Source: Hepsetus odoe
Lineage: Eukaryota > Chordata > Actinopteri > Characiformes > Hepsetidae
Length of the DNA: 64,000 bases
Assembly: GCA_017165825.1 (NCBI GenBank)
Contig: CM029367.1
Location: 24,042,529 to 24,106,528, forward strand
Reading direction: 5' to 3'
Shown here piece by piece: positions 52,792 to 60,892 of the stretch (positions are counted from its first letter, which is position 1; every line of letters starts with the position of its first letter). A program made the position numbers and the translations under genes. A model generated the notes under the pieces. The model was not told the origin of the DNA, searched no databases, and saw only the letters and a list, made by a program, of their open reading frames with translations.

Positions 52792-53774
52792 GTCATATGC
52801 AATCTATGTATAAAACATTACTGTGTGCTGAAAAGAAATGTGTCTTAGTGTTCTGTGTCCTTTCCCTCAGGATGGATCTTACCTGTTGAGAAAGAGCTCA
52901 GGTGTTGATGCTCAGCAGCCATACACCCTAGTGGTGTTCTACAATGGCAGAGTGTATAACATCCCAGTACGGTACATTCCCACCATGAAACAATATGCTC
53001 TTGGCAAGCAGAAGAATGGAGAGGAGGTAAGGCTAAAGTAAAGGATATGTTCAGACCTTGAATTACATCAACTGATTTCAAAAGTGAGAACACCCAATCT
53101 TAGTGCTTACACTACAAATTCTTTGATTCTGGCTGAATACAAGGTACACTCATATCTTAAGCTGCTGGAGGAGCAGAAGAGAACAGATTTCTTGAAGTAG
53201 CAAATGATAATCATGTACTTCACTTTAAAGATGACTGATTTTCTGACATGTATTTGACACAAATTAAGTCTGCAACTGTGCATAAATACTTAAGAATCAG
53301 CTTAACATGAGAAATAAGATGCTTTAATTTAAAAGGATTTCATTTACTTTTGTCTTCCAATGTTTAAAGAAAGCATTTAACATCTACTTTTAAGGTTTAC
53401 TTGGAGTTTACTTTACACATAGTTCAAAAATTCAATCTGACTCAAATTCCCAGGAAAGATATTCAAAGTAGCAAAAATCAAAAATAGTATTACATTTTGA
53501 ACTTATATACTACTTTAGCAAGGAAATAACTGTTTTACTACTCTTTTTGAAGGCTTAACTTAATCCACAACCAAAATGTAACATTTAAATCTAACATCAG
53601 AGGTTTAGATACGGTGAAGATCCTTTTTAATTAAATCTGTTTATTTTTTTCTTTTAGCGGTTTAGTAGTGTCTCTGAGATGATTGAGAACCACCAGCAGA
53701 AGCCACTGGTGTTAGTGGATACACAAAGCAACACCAAAGACTCCACCAAACTGAGGCATGCACTGAAGGTGTGA
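31878..53774 (+). CDS. blnk: blnk, B-cell linker adaptor (SLP-65), canonical form, 23 coding exons
   Basis: Spliced CDS of 1446 nt, 481 aa (human about 456). Exons: 31878-31924, 33565-33630, 34782-34838, 40539-40585, 40979-41016, 41164-41281, 44705-44796, 44977-45037, 45804-45860, 46760-46782, 46909-46931, 47243-47299, 48771-48801, 48981-49026, 50444-50540, 50643-50670, 50756-50786, 51079-51151, 51253-51284, 51382-51446, 51962-52045, 52871-53026, 53658-53774. Every junction keeps the frame. Seen: N-terminal leucine-rich segment MEKLNKITAPAGEKIR then QLQKMVQDIKKND; tyrosine motifs YEDP (Y90), YEPP (Y101), YIDP (Y158, Y169), YEVP (Y197), YEVC (Y247); proline-rich stretches; SH2 from W372 with phosphotyrosine Arg398 in YLLRKSSG, ending in DSTKLRHALKV. 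The family adaptor is phosphorylated by Syk and recruits PLC-gamma2, Btk and Vav below the B-cell receptor. N- and C-termini fit BLNK better than LCP2 or CLNK. Confidence 0.93.
33565..33630 (+). CDS. blnk: blnk exon 2 (shared by both N-termini)
   Basis: 66 nt, phase 2 in and 2 out, between TTTTTTTCAG and donor GTTGGT (a weak donor). Encodes QLQKMVQDIKKNDDSFLNRL, matching the mammalian BLNK leucine-rich segment QLQKMVHDIKNNEG. Confidence 0.9.
33822..33955 (+). repeat. LINE-tail-like repeat in blnk intron 2
   Basis: ATCCATCCATCCATTATTTG, then AACGGGGTCGCGGGGGAGTG and CACCCTGGACAGATCGCCAG; a GC-rich island in AT-rich DNA, typical of fish LINE/SINE tails. It lies about 190 bp after exon 2. Confidence 0.6.
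34782..34838 (+). CDS. blnk: blnk exon 3, probable optional cassette
   Basis: 57 nt, phase 2 in and out, between TATTTTTTTAG and donor GTATGA. Encodes FQTEQTANILKTGRSTLER. Skipping it joins LKR directly to IKNKGPPKVPARDYPG, which is closer to mammalian BLNK than inclusion is. It is either a fish-specific or optional cassette, or a false exon with good splice signals. Confidence 0.55.
35052..35545. mobile_element. long-inverted-repeat Tc1 derivative, copy 2
   Basis: Left terminus TACAGTACTGTGCAAACG. The right half reads VWNNLPAEFLHKLCPSVPRR on the plus strand. The right terminal repeat is missing. Same internal spacer as copy 4. Confidence 0.8.
37333..37506. repeat. near-perfect 174-bp palindrome
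   Basis: Arms begin ATTCATTGTAAAATAAAAAA and meet in an ATATATAT centre. The outer 60 bases differ only by one CA dinucleotide; the inner 25 have a few mismatches. RNA from either strand would fold into one long hairpin. Confidence 0.9.
37509..37668. mobile_element. long-inverted-repeat Tc1 derivative, copy 3 (miniature)
   Basis: About 160 bp: both termini (TACAGTACTGTGCAAAAG and its inverse) with nearly all the interior deleted. It abuts a near-perfect palindrome on its left and a (TA)n array on its right. Confidence 0.8.
37665..37726. repeat. (TA)n/(TATC)n tract
   Basis: TA repeats with TATC interruptions, right of the miniature Tc1 derivative. Confidence 0.9.
38317..39660 (+). mobile_element. 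Tc1/mariner-type transposon remnant with nested SINE
   Basis: Left end TACACCGTGTGCACAATTAT. Transposase pieces include RIRCQKGGGGVLVWAGVIKD and SQTYCQFLEDTFFKQWF in broken frames. A SINE (39241-39498) interrupts the catalytic half. The right end is decayed. Located in blnk intron 3. Confidence 0.75.
39241..39498 (+). mobile_element. tRNA-SINE nested in transposon
   Basis: GGCAGTGGTGGCCTAGTGGT head, TGGGTTTGATTCCC B box and GTTGTCACTTTCACTTTC tail. Splits the 38317-39660 transposon; the flanks rejoin in the sister copy at 47660-48470. Confidence 0.85.
39757..39935 (+). mobile_element. tRNA-SINE, degraded copy
   Basis: GGGTTCAAATCCG B box, CTTGAGCAAGGTGCCGTC, shortened body and AATTGTCACTTTC tail. 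Confidence 0.65.
40122..40495 (+). repeat. fish interspersed repeat next to blnk exon 4
   Basis: Opens TCAAGCTTCATTTATTGTCA, holds an (ATT)-rich run and ends GAACCTTTTCCCAGATGGCA then GGAGGAAGAG; I recognise these blocks from a repeat widespread in fish. Class unknown. Confidence 0.55.
40539..40585 (+). CDS. blnk: blnk exon 4
   Basis: 47 nt, phase 2 to 1, acceptor CTGTTTCAG. Encodes IKNKGPPKVPARDYPG, matching mammalian LKVKAPPSVPRRDYA. A degenerate interspersed repeat ends about 40 bp upstream, almost touching the acceptor. Confidence 0.9.
40643..40745 (+). repeat. SINE/LINE tail fragment
   Basis: CCACCCTGTGATGGACTGGT and GGAAAGGCTCCAGTAACCCA match the tail portion of the second SINE family. 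Confidence 0.5.
40979..41016 (+). CDS. blnk: blnk exon 5
   Basis: 38 nt, phase 1 to 0, between ATCTCCAG and GTGAGT. Encodes GDNQETEWSGSEF, an acidic Trp-containing segment corresponding to mammalian EEEQWSDDF. Confidence 0.88.
41164..41281 (+). CDS. blnk: blnk exon 6 (YEDP and YEPP motifs)
   Basis: 118 nt, phase 0 to 1. Contains DSDVYEDP and DNYEPPP, which correspond to the first cluster of Syk-phosphorylated tyrosines in BLNK that dock Vav/Nck-type and PLC-gamma SH2 domains. Ends VGEYLG as in mammalian ARGEYID. Confidence 0.92.
41592..44412 (-). mobile_element. LINE (APE-type non-LTR retrotransposon), nearly intact ORF
   Basis: Antisense to blnk in its intron 6. An 11-bp target duplication CAGGTCAAATA flanks it (41581-41591 and 44413-44423), so both ends are defined. 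The frame is open from the truncated 5' end to 41611, more than 920 codons. Seen in order: TWNVTSL start of an endonuclease/exonuclease/phosphatase domain, LLGDFNAHVGND and STDHHLV; reverse transcriptase with FADDVVLL; C-terminal GKRPRGRPRTRWRDYV. The 3' end carries a short TGGA tail. Around residue 350 a spacer seems to be missing in frame (YRQGNFWSTIRRL). The same LINE type is common in fish; its clade (RTE-like or other) I leave open. Confidence 0.9.
44705..44796 (+). CDS. blnk: blnk exon 7 (proline-rich)
   Basis: 92 nt, phase 1 to 0. Encodes DKCPGRPAKNKPKPLLPPPV, a basic proline-rich stretch suitable for SH3 binding. It follows an intron containing a 2.8 kb antisense LINE. Confidence 0.85.
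44977..45037 (+). CDS. blnk: blnk exon 8 (two YIDP motifs)
   Basis: 61 nt, phase 0 to 1. Encodes EDYIDPEDDKDDNYIDPSEK, aligned with mammalian ADYVVP...ENYIHP, the PLC-gamma2/Btk docking tyrosine pair. Both tyrosines are kept. Confidence 0.92.
45804..45860 (+). CDS. blnk: blnk exon 9
   Basis: 57 nt, phase 1 to 1, acceptor GCCTCCACAG, donor GTATGC. Encodes SHVNKGVPISVPRRSHSP; frame-neutral if skipped. Low conservation, supported mainly by splice signals and frame. Confidence 0.7.
46760..46782 (+). CDS. blnk: blnk microexon 10 (YEVP motif)
   Basis: 23-nt microexon, phase 1 to 0, between TTTTCAG and GTGAGT. Encodes DVYEVPDM, an additional acidic tyrosine motif. Confidence 0.8.
46909..46931 (+). 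CDS. blnk: blnk microexon 11
   Basis: 23-nt microexon, phase 0 to 2, between TTCATAAG and GTGAGT. Encodes EDSPVMS plus part of Arg. It lies 126 bp after microexon 10; skipping either one alone breaks the frame. Confidence 0.7.
47243..47299 (+). CDS. blnk: blnk exon 12 (proline-rich)
   Basis: 57 nt, phase 2 to 2, acceptor GGGCTACAG. Encodes CSTKPQHPGLKLPPKPSP, similar to mammalian NRSTKP and the following Pro-rich region. Confidence 0.82.
47443..47655 (+). mobile_element. tRNA-SINE, degraded copy
   Basis: GGCAGCAGTGTCCTAGAGGT head and a GGGTTAAATGCAGA body segment. It adjoins the transposon copy at 47660. Confidence 0.65.
47660..48470 (-). mobile_element. Tc1/mariner-type transposon remnant, second copy
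   Basis: Inverted copy of the 38317-39660 element ending in TAATAATTGTGTACATAGTG. It lacks the nested SINE and so shows the empty site (at 47781-47790). Located in blnk intron 12. Confidence 0.75.
48771..48801 (+). CDS. blnk: blnk small exon 13
   Basis: 31 nt, phase 2 to 0, acceptor ATCCTTGCAG, donor GTAAGC. Encodes MNIKKPVPCP. Confidence 0.75.
48981..49026 (+). CDS. blnk: blnk exon 14 (YEVC motif)
   Basis: 46 nt, phase 0 to 1. Encodes KPVADDDYEVCNADE; a further acidic tyrosine motif with no clear mammalian counterpart that I recognise. Confidence 0.8.
49294..49848. mobile_element. long-inverted-repeat Tc1 derivative, copy 4
   Basis: Complete: TACAGTACTGTGCAAACG at the left, matching inverse at the right, both arms with transposase C-terminal homology. 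Located in blnk intron 14. Confidence 0.82.
50444..50540 (+). CDS. blnk: blnk exon 15 (proline-rich)
   Basis: 97 nt, phase 1 to 2. Encodes PPPSRPGLTERPEKKPAED and SIPVPLPREP, an SH3-ligand-like linker. Confidence 0.82.
50643..50670 (+). CDS. blnk: blnk small exon 16
   Basis: 28 nt, phase 2 to 0. Encodes KQPKPSFFQ between a TTTATTAG acceptor and GTATGC. Confidence 0.72.
50756..50786 (+). CDS. blnk: blnk small exon 17
   Basis: 31 nt, phase 0 to 1. Encodes KVGVSTREHE, acceptor TTCGCAG, donor GTAAAT. Confidence 0.72.
51079..51151 (+). CDS. blnk: blnk exon 18
   Basis: 73 nt, phase 1 to 2. Encodes SSGSMTRDPTSPAATSLPGF and a short basic end; Ser/Thr/Pro-rich linker. Confidence 0.78.
51253..51284 (+). 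CDS. blnk: blnk small exon 19
   Basis: 32 nt, phase 2 to 1. Encodes MSLPREIPHQ, between ATCTGCAG and GTGAGT. Confidence 0.75.
51382..51446 (+). CDS. blnk: blnk exon 20
   Basis: 65 nt, phase 1 to 0. Encodes LPVAERGSLPREDNGDRQ and an acidic end just before the SH2 domain. Confidence 0.8.
51962..52045 (+). CDS. blnk: blnk exon 21 (SH2 domain start, GC donor)
   Basis: 84 nt, phase 0 both sides. Encodes YKKPWYASSCDRRTAEDALI, matching mammalian CKPWYAGACDRKSAEEAL. The donor is GCAAGT after CCAAG, that is, a GC-AG intron. Confidence 0.9.
52257..52714. mobile_element. long-inverted-repeat Tc1 derivative, copy 5
   Basis: Left TACAGTACTGTGCAAACG and right TTGTACAGTACTGTG. Inserted next to (TA)n and (GA)n in blnk intron 21, between the two main SH2 exons. 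The right arm is shortened. Confidence 0.8.
52733..52794. repeat. (GA)n microsatellite
   Basis: GA repeats 77 bp upstream of blnk exon 22, in the same intron as Tc1 derivative copy 5. Confidence 0.95.
52871..53026 (+). CDS. blnk: blnk exon 22 (SH2 core)
   Basis: 156 nt, phase 0 both sides. Encodes DGSYLLRKSSG with the invariant phosphotyrosine-binding Arg, then PYTLVVFYNGRVYNIPVRYI and QYALGKQKNGEE; nearly identical to the mammalian BLNK SH2. Confidence 0.95.
53658..53774 (+). CDS. blnk: blnk exon 23 (SH2 end, stop)
   Basis: 117 nt including TGA at 53772. Encodes FSSVSEMIENHQQKPLVLVD and KDSTKLRHALKV; mammalian BLNK ends DSTRLKYAVKVS. Confidence 0.95.
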   Translation, partial: RFSSVSEMIENHQQKPLVLVDTQSNTKDSTKLRHALKV

Positions 53775-55579
53775 GAGCTGTCAATCATGCATGATGTTTG
53801 AAACCACCAGAATTCTTCAGAAGGTCCTGAATTGACTCAGCAACTATGGCAATGACAGTGTGGAAAGAAAGATCATGGTTGATGGCGTTCAACTTTCCGA
53901 CATTCATATAACCAACTGACAGTAAAGGAATGTGGAAATCTCTTCTGATCAAGCAGGAAAATGGTTTTCTGCAATTATTAAATCTGTCTAGATTCGTTAG
54001 ACATGGGACATGTTCACATAGTATATATTCTGTGTTCGTTGTATATTTTGTTTCATCTTATAAACATATTCAATTAGGAGAATGCAGAATATCTCTGAGA
54101 CAGTTTATTATGACCATGTTTCTCACTGAGGTCATTTTTGTAAAGACATTTAAGTGTCCAATGTATTTCTAGTGCACATATGGAAAATTCATGTTTGATT
54201 CTTTTCTACATTTCTATTTGGTTACTAAACATGCAGCTACTCTGCAACCATCAAAAAGCATTCAGTGTCAAATGTTTTCCTCTTTATCTCTTCAACTGGA
54301 TGACATCTACAAACAGCAAAACATAAGATGTAATAGAAGCTTGAGAGAAGGCACTTGAGTATATTAGGAAATTATATTCACAGTTCTTCATGCTATACAA
54401 GCATTTTTTTAACCAGTGTTTAAATCATAGAAAGAAACAAAATGCAATATTTTGATATTGAGGTCACAGAAAAAGAAGCCTGGTATATAAAATAACCTGC
54501 TACTATTTTATCTGGCTTGGATCTGAGACTAGCCTGCTGGAATGCAAACTAAAATGGTCATATTTTTAAGTACTTGTTTCATTTCTATTACCCAAATTGA
54601 TCTGAAATAAATAATGCAAATATATATATATATATTTTTTTTTAAAAAAGGTTTTCAATGCAGTAATCAATAAAGATAGTTCTGGCAATGAACAGTACTA
54701 CACACAAGATAAATTGTAATGCAGTTCAGTCTTTGAGATTACTGATGCTTTTACAAAATAGGTTCACATAAAATCATGGAAACTGAATGGTTTGCAACCA
54801 GACCACTAAAGTACAGGCAAAAAAATAACAGTGAACACATCACAGGGTTTTAAGAAGATGACAGGATTTAACAATGTTAACTGCCAAGTTTCAAAATATC
54901 AGAACTGTTCAACTTTTAAACTGTGACATTTGATTTCACTCTATTTAGCAAAACATAGCTTGTATGCCTGTAGCTTAGACTGCCAAAGCCTCCAAATTTT
55001 TTAAGTGTTCAAAAACTTCCCAATGACCAATAGCAAAATATGGAATGTACTATTGGTCCAAGTTTGTGAAATTACAATGTATTAAAACTTTCCTGTCTTA
55101 AGTCCAACGACAAATTCTATTTGGTATTCAAATGACAGAAATGGAGTACAGGTAAACGATCTGTTCTTAACACTCAATCATTACTAAAGCTTTACTACAG
55201 CAGTGTCATGGTTTGGTCGTATCACCGGAAAAAGAAAAAGGACTTAATTGTTTTCAAACTATACAAATAATGCATGTTCCTTTTCACAGTGAGGCATTAC
55301 TAAAAAGAAAATAAATAAATAAATATTTCTATTGGCCCACTGTCCCTGAGATGATTTCTCAAGCCTGAGAGTGCGTCACAAAAAAATAGTAGGCTATAGC
55401 TCAAAACTCTGAATGACACATTAGGTAACCTGTCTTGTGCACCCCGATATCTGCACAAATAAACCATAATGTAGCCAGACCGTCTATTCAAAATCCTCTC
55501 GCACCAGTGCTGCCCTAATAAGGGTTTTAGAAAGTAATGCCTGTGCTTGCCTTATCACAAGGGCGCAATGAAGGTTTGG
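53775..55579. other. blnk and znf518a 3' ends, tail-to-tail
   Basis: 1.8 kb convergent interval holding both 3' UTRs. AATAAA signals on the plus strand at about 54606 and 54668 are candidates for blnk polyadenylation. AT-rich, no coding exon. Confidence 0.55.
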
Positions 55580-56394
55580 CTACATAGGGTTATTATATTG
55601 CTCTTTGCTGTTGAATAGTTTGTTCCAATCTCGAGTGGCCTCCATGAGATGTCTCTGACCATGACCTACCCATACTTCCTGGTTTCTAAAGAGTCGACCA
55701 CAAAACCAGCATCTGAAGGTTGACTGGTACCTGTTCAACTTAGAAGCTGGAAGTGCCACTTTATACTTATGACCAATTAACCTCTTCAGCTTTAGTTTCA
55801 GAATGAACCTTTCTTTAACTGTTCCTTGTGGCCATACTTTCCTGTAGTGAGAAGAATGGCAGTTAGCTCCAGGGGAGTTTCGGAAGGTGTCACAGTTGAG
55901 CACTGAAAGGGCTTTCAGAGTCGCCTGTGACAGCACTACCTTCTGCACTGCACCCTTATGCTTATGCACCACTCTCATAATGTTTGCAACTTCTGGAATA
56001 TCTGTATCTGGATGATTGAGAACTATAACAGGCTGGTTTAAGCGTGGAACTTTTATAGGCTGTGAAGAACAAACAGGTAAGAGCCTTAGGGTCCTTTCCA
56101 TTGCTGGAGGAATTGGTTCCCAGTAAGGGATCGATGCTGGTGGGTCCTTTTCTGAAGATCTTTGGAGCAGCTGCTTCTTCAATTTAGAGATGGGCTCCTG
56201 AGATTTTTTGGGGGCTGGCTCTCCTTGCCTTTTCCTTTTCATAGCTGACTGAATTGCTGGTGGCAGGCACACATTAGACTGTGTAGAGTCCTTCTCAATG
56301 GACACCGCTGTTGCTTCTTCTATGGCTTTTGGTGACTGCAGACCCACTTTTTGGATGCACAGGCCACCTGGTTCACCTGACTGCTTTGTGATAC
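55580..56394 (-). CDS. znf518a: znf518a coding exon 2 (C-terminal finger)
   Basis: 815 nt, 271 codons plus stop TAG at 55580-55582. Contains a KRKRQGEPAPKK nuclear-localisation-like segment, PYWEPIPPAMERTLRLLPV and the conserved C-terminal finger. Confidence 0.88.
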
Positions 56395-59140
56395 CTACAA
56401 ACATAAACGGTTTTCACTGTAGTTTCTACATGGAACTGCTATTATTTTAAAATGCATTACAATTTCACAAATTAATTTACGAAGGTTCTTAACATTATGA
56501 AAGCAGCAGTGCAAAGCAAAATATCCAGCCAAGATTTCTGTAAATCTTTACATAATTATCTTAAATTTCCATTAAGAATTATCTTCTTAATTTCATATTG
56601 CTAACAGTCTTGTTAGTCTTCATTCTAATTTTCAAAATGACTCTAATTATAAAGTGACAGAAGGCAGTCTCACTGAGTAAAAAATGTGTACATAATGAGG
56701 TCTTATTTGAACAAGCAATTAGACAAAAGGTTAAAAATAATTCTGCAGGCGGCTTAAAGCTCTGAGCACACACTGCAACACTTTTGTTATAAATATGAAA
56801 TGATTGCTTACCTCTGAATGAAACTTCAGGGTCATCAAGCAGATGGCTAATTGTTGTAACAGGGAGCTCGTCTAGTGTCAGATTCAGGTCTGGATTATGG
56901 CAAGAGTCTGGTATTATTACTAAGGAATTAGGTTCCTCAACAGTTTCAGATGTGCAGCTCTGCTCTAAGGGGAGAGGAGGGTCTCCTGGGTCTACATTGT
57001 TTGTGTCCTCATCACAACTGTCTTGGAATAACAGGCCCCCATTTTCACTTGGGGAATTGAACAGAGGCTCAGTAGCATGTTTGTGCAAAGATACAAAGGT
57101 TGGATTTAAACTATCCAGTTCAAATATGGCTTCTTTCTCTACTTTTGTGGGAGAACATGACATTTTGACCTGCTCATTCAAGTGTAGGAGAGATGACTGC
57201 ATTATTAGGGGATCTTTCTTCTTATCCATACCATTCAAGATCACCTTAGATATCCTCTCTTCCTCAAGCAGTGTTGAGAGCTGGGATTTAAATTCCTCTT
57301 CTAAACAGCCTAAATCGGACGGAATACTGGAGGCCCAATCTCCATTACAACCTGAATCATTTTGGCATGTGAGCTCAAGACAGTTTCCGATTGAATCTTC
57401 AGATGCTTTTTCCTGAGAGGCTTTGTGTGTCTTTGTGTGTCTTGCTTCCTGTACATTCACATGGAGAGACTGGATACCCACCTCTCTGTTAGAACTTCCT
57501 TCCAATGATATGTCTGCAGCCAGTGCATTGAGCTGCTGCTTTATGTTAGAGTCAGAAATTACATCAGGAAATGTCAACTGTTTCTCAGCATTCCTCTGAT
57601 TTGCCATATTAACATCTTTCTCAGTTCCTGAGACATCAGTTTGTGGAGATGCACCAGGTATTTCAGTCAATGCACAACTGGGATCATTACAGTCATTTTC
57701 AGTGTTATCTACATGAGGCATATCTTCTGTTGGATCTTCATGCTGCTTTTCACACAGTTTTTCTGGATGGCCAGAACTTGAGGTAGCATCAGAAAAAGAA
57801 ATTGAATTATTAGTGGTCATGTTGCCCAGTCCAGGACATGATGGATCATTTTGCCTCTCATTCTGTGATCTGGATTCTGTGCTTTTGAATTCAACTGGAT
57901 TTGAAACTGAAGATACCTTTCCTGATTCTGGAGAGACCTCTAGTTTTGCTTTTGGAATGACTTTGAGAACAAGATGCTTTTTTCCATCCACCATCTTAAT
58001 ACCAACCACCTTTGTAGTGCAATCAGGAGGGACAGAGATATTATTCTTTTCCATCAGGCTAGAAAGTTTATTCTGCCCAGAATTCCTAAATCTGGGGAGT
58101 GGTATGCTATATTGTTTAATTTTTTGCTGCAATGGTAATGATCCAGTACAAGACTGAGATGTGAGCTGTGGCTCCCCTTTAAGTGTAACTGGCCATTTCT
58201 TTCCATTGTTTACTGTCCTTTCCAGAAACTGCTGGGTCTCCTCTAAGGTCCTGGCTGGATTAAGAAGTACACCATTTTCATCCAGCAAACCTGCAGCTGA
58301 GAAAGGCAGAAATCCCGAAGAGCCCCACTGACTTTCTGGTTTTGGAAGCAATACTTTTAAGTCTGATATGTTTGTGTTGTGATGTTTTGGGGTACTCTCT
58401 TTCTTTTTCCACCACTTCTTTTTTCTCCATCCCCGATTGCAGCCTGTCGACATGGGCCTGAGGAGCTCTTCTTTCTGGACTGCCACATCACCAGCAGCCA
58501 AAGGAATCCTGGTCAATTCACCATTCATGGGTTTAATACCTGACATTTCATTGCTTTCTATGAGTGACTCAGTGGCAGCTGGGCAAGTGTGATGTACAAA
58601 AACCTTTAGCTCCTTTGTGGAAAACCTGCACTTTCCACAGTGGTACTGTCCGTTCAGGCTGTGCTGAGTTTTGCAATGCTTTTTGAGTTGAGACAAAGTC
58701 TGCAAAACATTGTCATTACAAATCTCACACATGAGCCTACATTTTCTGTGCTTCATGCGGTGCTGCTGCAGGATATTAAACTCAGGTGCTGCAAAGTTGC
58801 ACATGTCACAAGGAAAGGTTGGCGGTTCTCCTTTTCCTCCATGAAAGACATTGAAGTGCTTTAACAAACCCTGTGGACTAAACACTGAGTTGTCCTTGCA
58901 ATCAGTGCAAGTAAATGTGAGCTTGCTGCTTGAGCTGTTGATAACTTGTTGATTTTGGTGTTCATCTTGAGACGGTTTTTTTTGTGGTTCCGTAACAATC
59001 TTTTCCTCTTCAGTCTTACTTTTCACAGTGAGGGATGAGGCTGAGGATTTCCTGAGTCGTAGGCGTCTATGCCAGTCACCTCTATAATTATGACCAGCAT
59101 CTGCAGAAGAGCTGCATGTGTAGGCATACTCCACTTCCAT
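55580..59140 (-). CDS. znf518a: znf518a-like C2H2 zinc-finger protein, two coding exons
   Basis: Spliced CDS 59140-56812 plus 56394-55580, 3144 nt, 1047 aa. Intron 56811-56395 has donor GTAAGC and acceptor TTTGTAG with phase 1. I chose the ATG at 59140 because an acceptor TTTTAG lies at 59158, 17 bases upstream. Zinc fingers at about residues 76-100 (FTCTDC...HFNVFH), 109-131, 136-160 and 166-186 (last one C2HC-like); a lone C-terminal finger at about 1003-1025 (FRCWFCGRLFRNQEVWVGHG) is followed by RHLMEATRDWN, the ZNF518 signature. The long middle is acidic and Ser-rich. ZNF518 proteins are nuclear and have been linked to the G9a/GLP H3K9 methyltransferases (family knowledge). The paralogue ZNF518B is possible; adjacency to blnk favours ZNF518A. 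Transcribed towards blnk. Confidence 0.88.
56812..59140 (-). CDS. znf518a: znf518a coding exon 1 (four N-terminal fingers)
   Basis: 2329 nt, 776 codons plus one base. Begins MEVEYAYTCSSS and ends VSFR plus G before GTAAGC (56811-56806). Open frame upstream of the ATG belongs to intron sequence with a TTTTAG acceptor. Confidence 0.87.
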
Positions 59141-59771
59141 GTTTAAAACGCAGGATCCTAAAACACACAAAAATGGAAAGGCCATTAAAATTAACGTAAT
59201 TAAAGCATAACCTGATGCAAATAATTATTAAAACACACCTTTTCTTTGCCCAGTGTCATGATGTTGGAAAACTTGTGCCTTTTCAACTTACTGAAATGTG
59301 CCTATTATAGGTTCGTCACTGTTTGGATACAAGTGATAACCTGTGATGTTGTAAAATTAAATAGTCACAAAGGAGACTATTTAGGGTTGGATGGTCGCCA
59401 CAGCGGATCATCCATTTCCATTTCTTCCAGTCCTCTGCATCTTCCTCTTTCAACCACCTGCATGTGCTTTCTCACCGCATGCATAAACCTCATCTTTGTT
59501 CTTCCTCTTTTCCTCTTTCCTAGCAGCTGCATCTTCAACATCATCCTCCCAATATAATCCTCGTCTCTCCTCTGGACATGTCCAAACCAACACAACCTTG
59601 CTTCTCTAACTTTGTCTCTAAAACGTCTAACCTGAGCTGTCCCTGTAATATACTCATTTCTAATCCTGTCCATCCTTGTCACACCAAACAAAAATCTCAG
59701 TATCTTTAACTCTGACAACTCCAGCTCCGCCTCCTATCTTTTCATCAGTGCCACCATGTTGACCTGTTACA

Positions 59772-60000
59772 TTTACCTTTACCCTGAGTTGCTCCAGGGG
59801 GACTGTCCCTGTAATTAGGACATAGAAGTCGCTCTGGATAAGAGCGTCTGCTAAATGCCGCAAATGCAAATGTACATTTAAATTTACGGCCTTTAGCAGA
59901 CGCTCTTATCCAGACTTCCATGTCCTAATTACAGGGACAGTCCCCCTGGAGCAATTCAGGGTTAAGGGTCTTGCTCAGGGACCCAGTGGTGGTAGTGCTA
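59772..60000. repeat. inverted pair of GGATAAGAGCGTCTGCTAAA repeats
   Basis: 59772-59875 and 59880-59965 are inverse copies sharing CAGGGGGACTGTCCCTGTAA and GGATAAGAGCGTCTGCTAAA, with a spacer of about ten bases. The second copy continues into a tRNA-like GGGATTTGAACCTGGGACCT block (to about 60030). Confidence 0.85.
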
Positions 60001-60042
60001 TGGGTGGGATTTGAACCTGGGACCTCTTGAGCAACTGAAAAA

Positions 60043-60175
60043 GTGAAAGTGAAAGTGACAACCCTTGTCATTGCGAGGTCACGGCACAGCACACATGAAC
60101 CACAACGAAATTGGACCTCTGCATTTAACCCATACACACACGTGCAGCAGTGGGCAGCTATTGAAAGCAATTACA
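60043..60175 (-). mobile_element. tRNA-SINE 3' fragment
   Basis: Minus-strand tail and body (inverse of GGTTAAATGCAGAGGTCCAA); head lost at the junction with the LINE remnant. Confidence 0.75.
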
Positions 60176-60892
60176 TGACCTTTGACCTTCCATGTCCATC
60201 CTTTATCACCCTGACCTGCTGCACATCTTTCCCAGCTCTGTCTCTCTGTCTAGCCAATCAGTATAGGCCCTTTTCTCCTTCCTTACTGTCCAACCTCTCA
60301 TACAATTCACCAAACACCTTATCTTTGGCCTTCGCCACTGCTTTCTTTTCCCTGCAGTTCATCTCGTGGTAAACCTGTCTACTTTCTTCAACTCTCTGAC
60401 TGTCCCGCTTCTTCGTTTGCCTCTTCTTCTGTATACACTCCTGGACTTCTCAGTTCCACCACCAGGTTTCCTCATCCTCTTCCTTCCTGTCACATACCTT
60501 TCTAGCTGTCTGCCCTATCACTTCTGCAGCAGTTTCCCAGCAATCCAGTAGCACTTCAATGCCTCTCAGTGCCCGTGTTAACTCCTGCCTGAATTCCACC
60601 TTGCAGTCCTCCTTCAGCTTCCTCCACTTGATCATTGGCTCTGCCCTCACTTTCTTCCTCTTCTTAACCTCCAAGATCATCCTACAGACCTCCATTAAAG
60701 TGCACACCGATCACCACTCTCTCTCCCCTGGGTACACTCTCTATCACTTCATCTAACTCACTCCAGAATTCTTCTTTCACCTCAATCTCACAACCAACTT
60801 GTGTGGCATAAACACTAACAACATTCATTATCACACCTTCAACTTCCAGCTTAAAACTCATCACCCAACCTAACACCCTCTTCACCTAGCAG

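Noticed and set aside
56952..57416. 154-aa plus-strand ORF
   Set aside because: Antisense shadow of znf518a coding exon 1.
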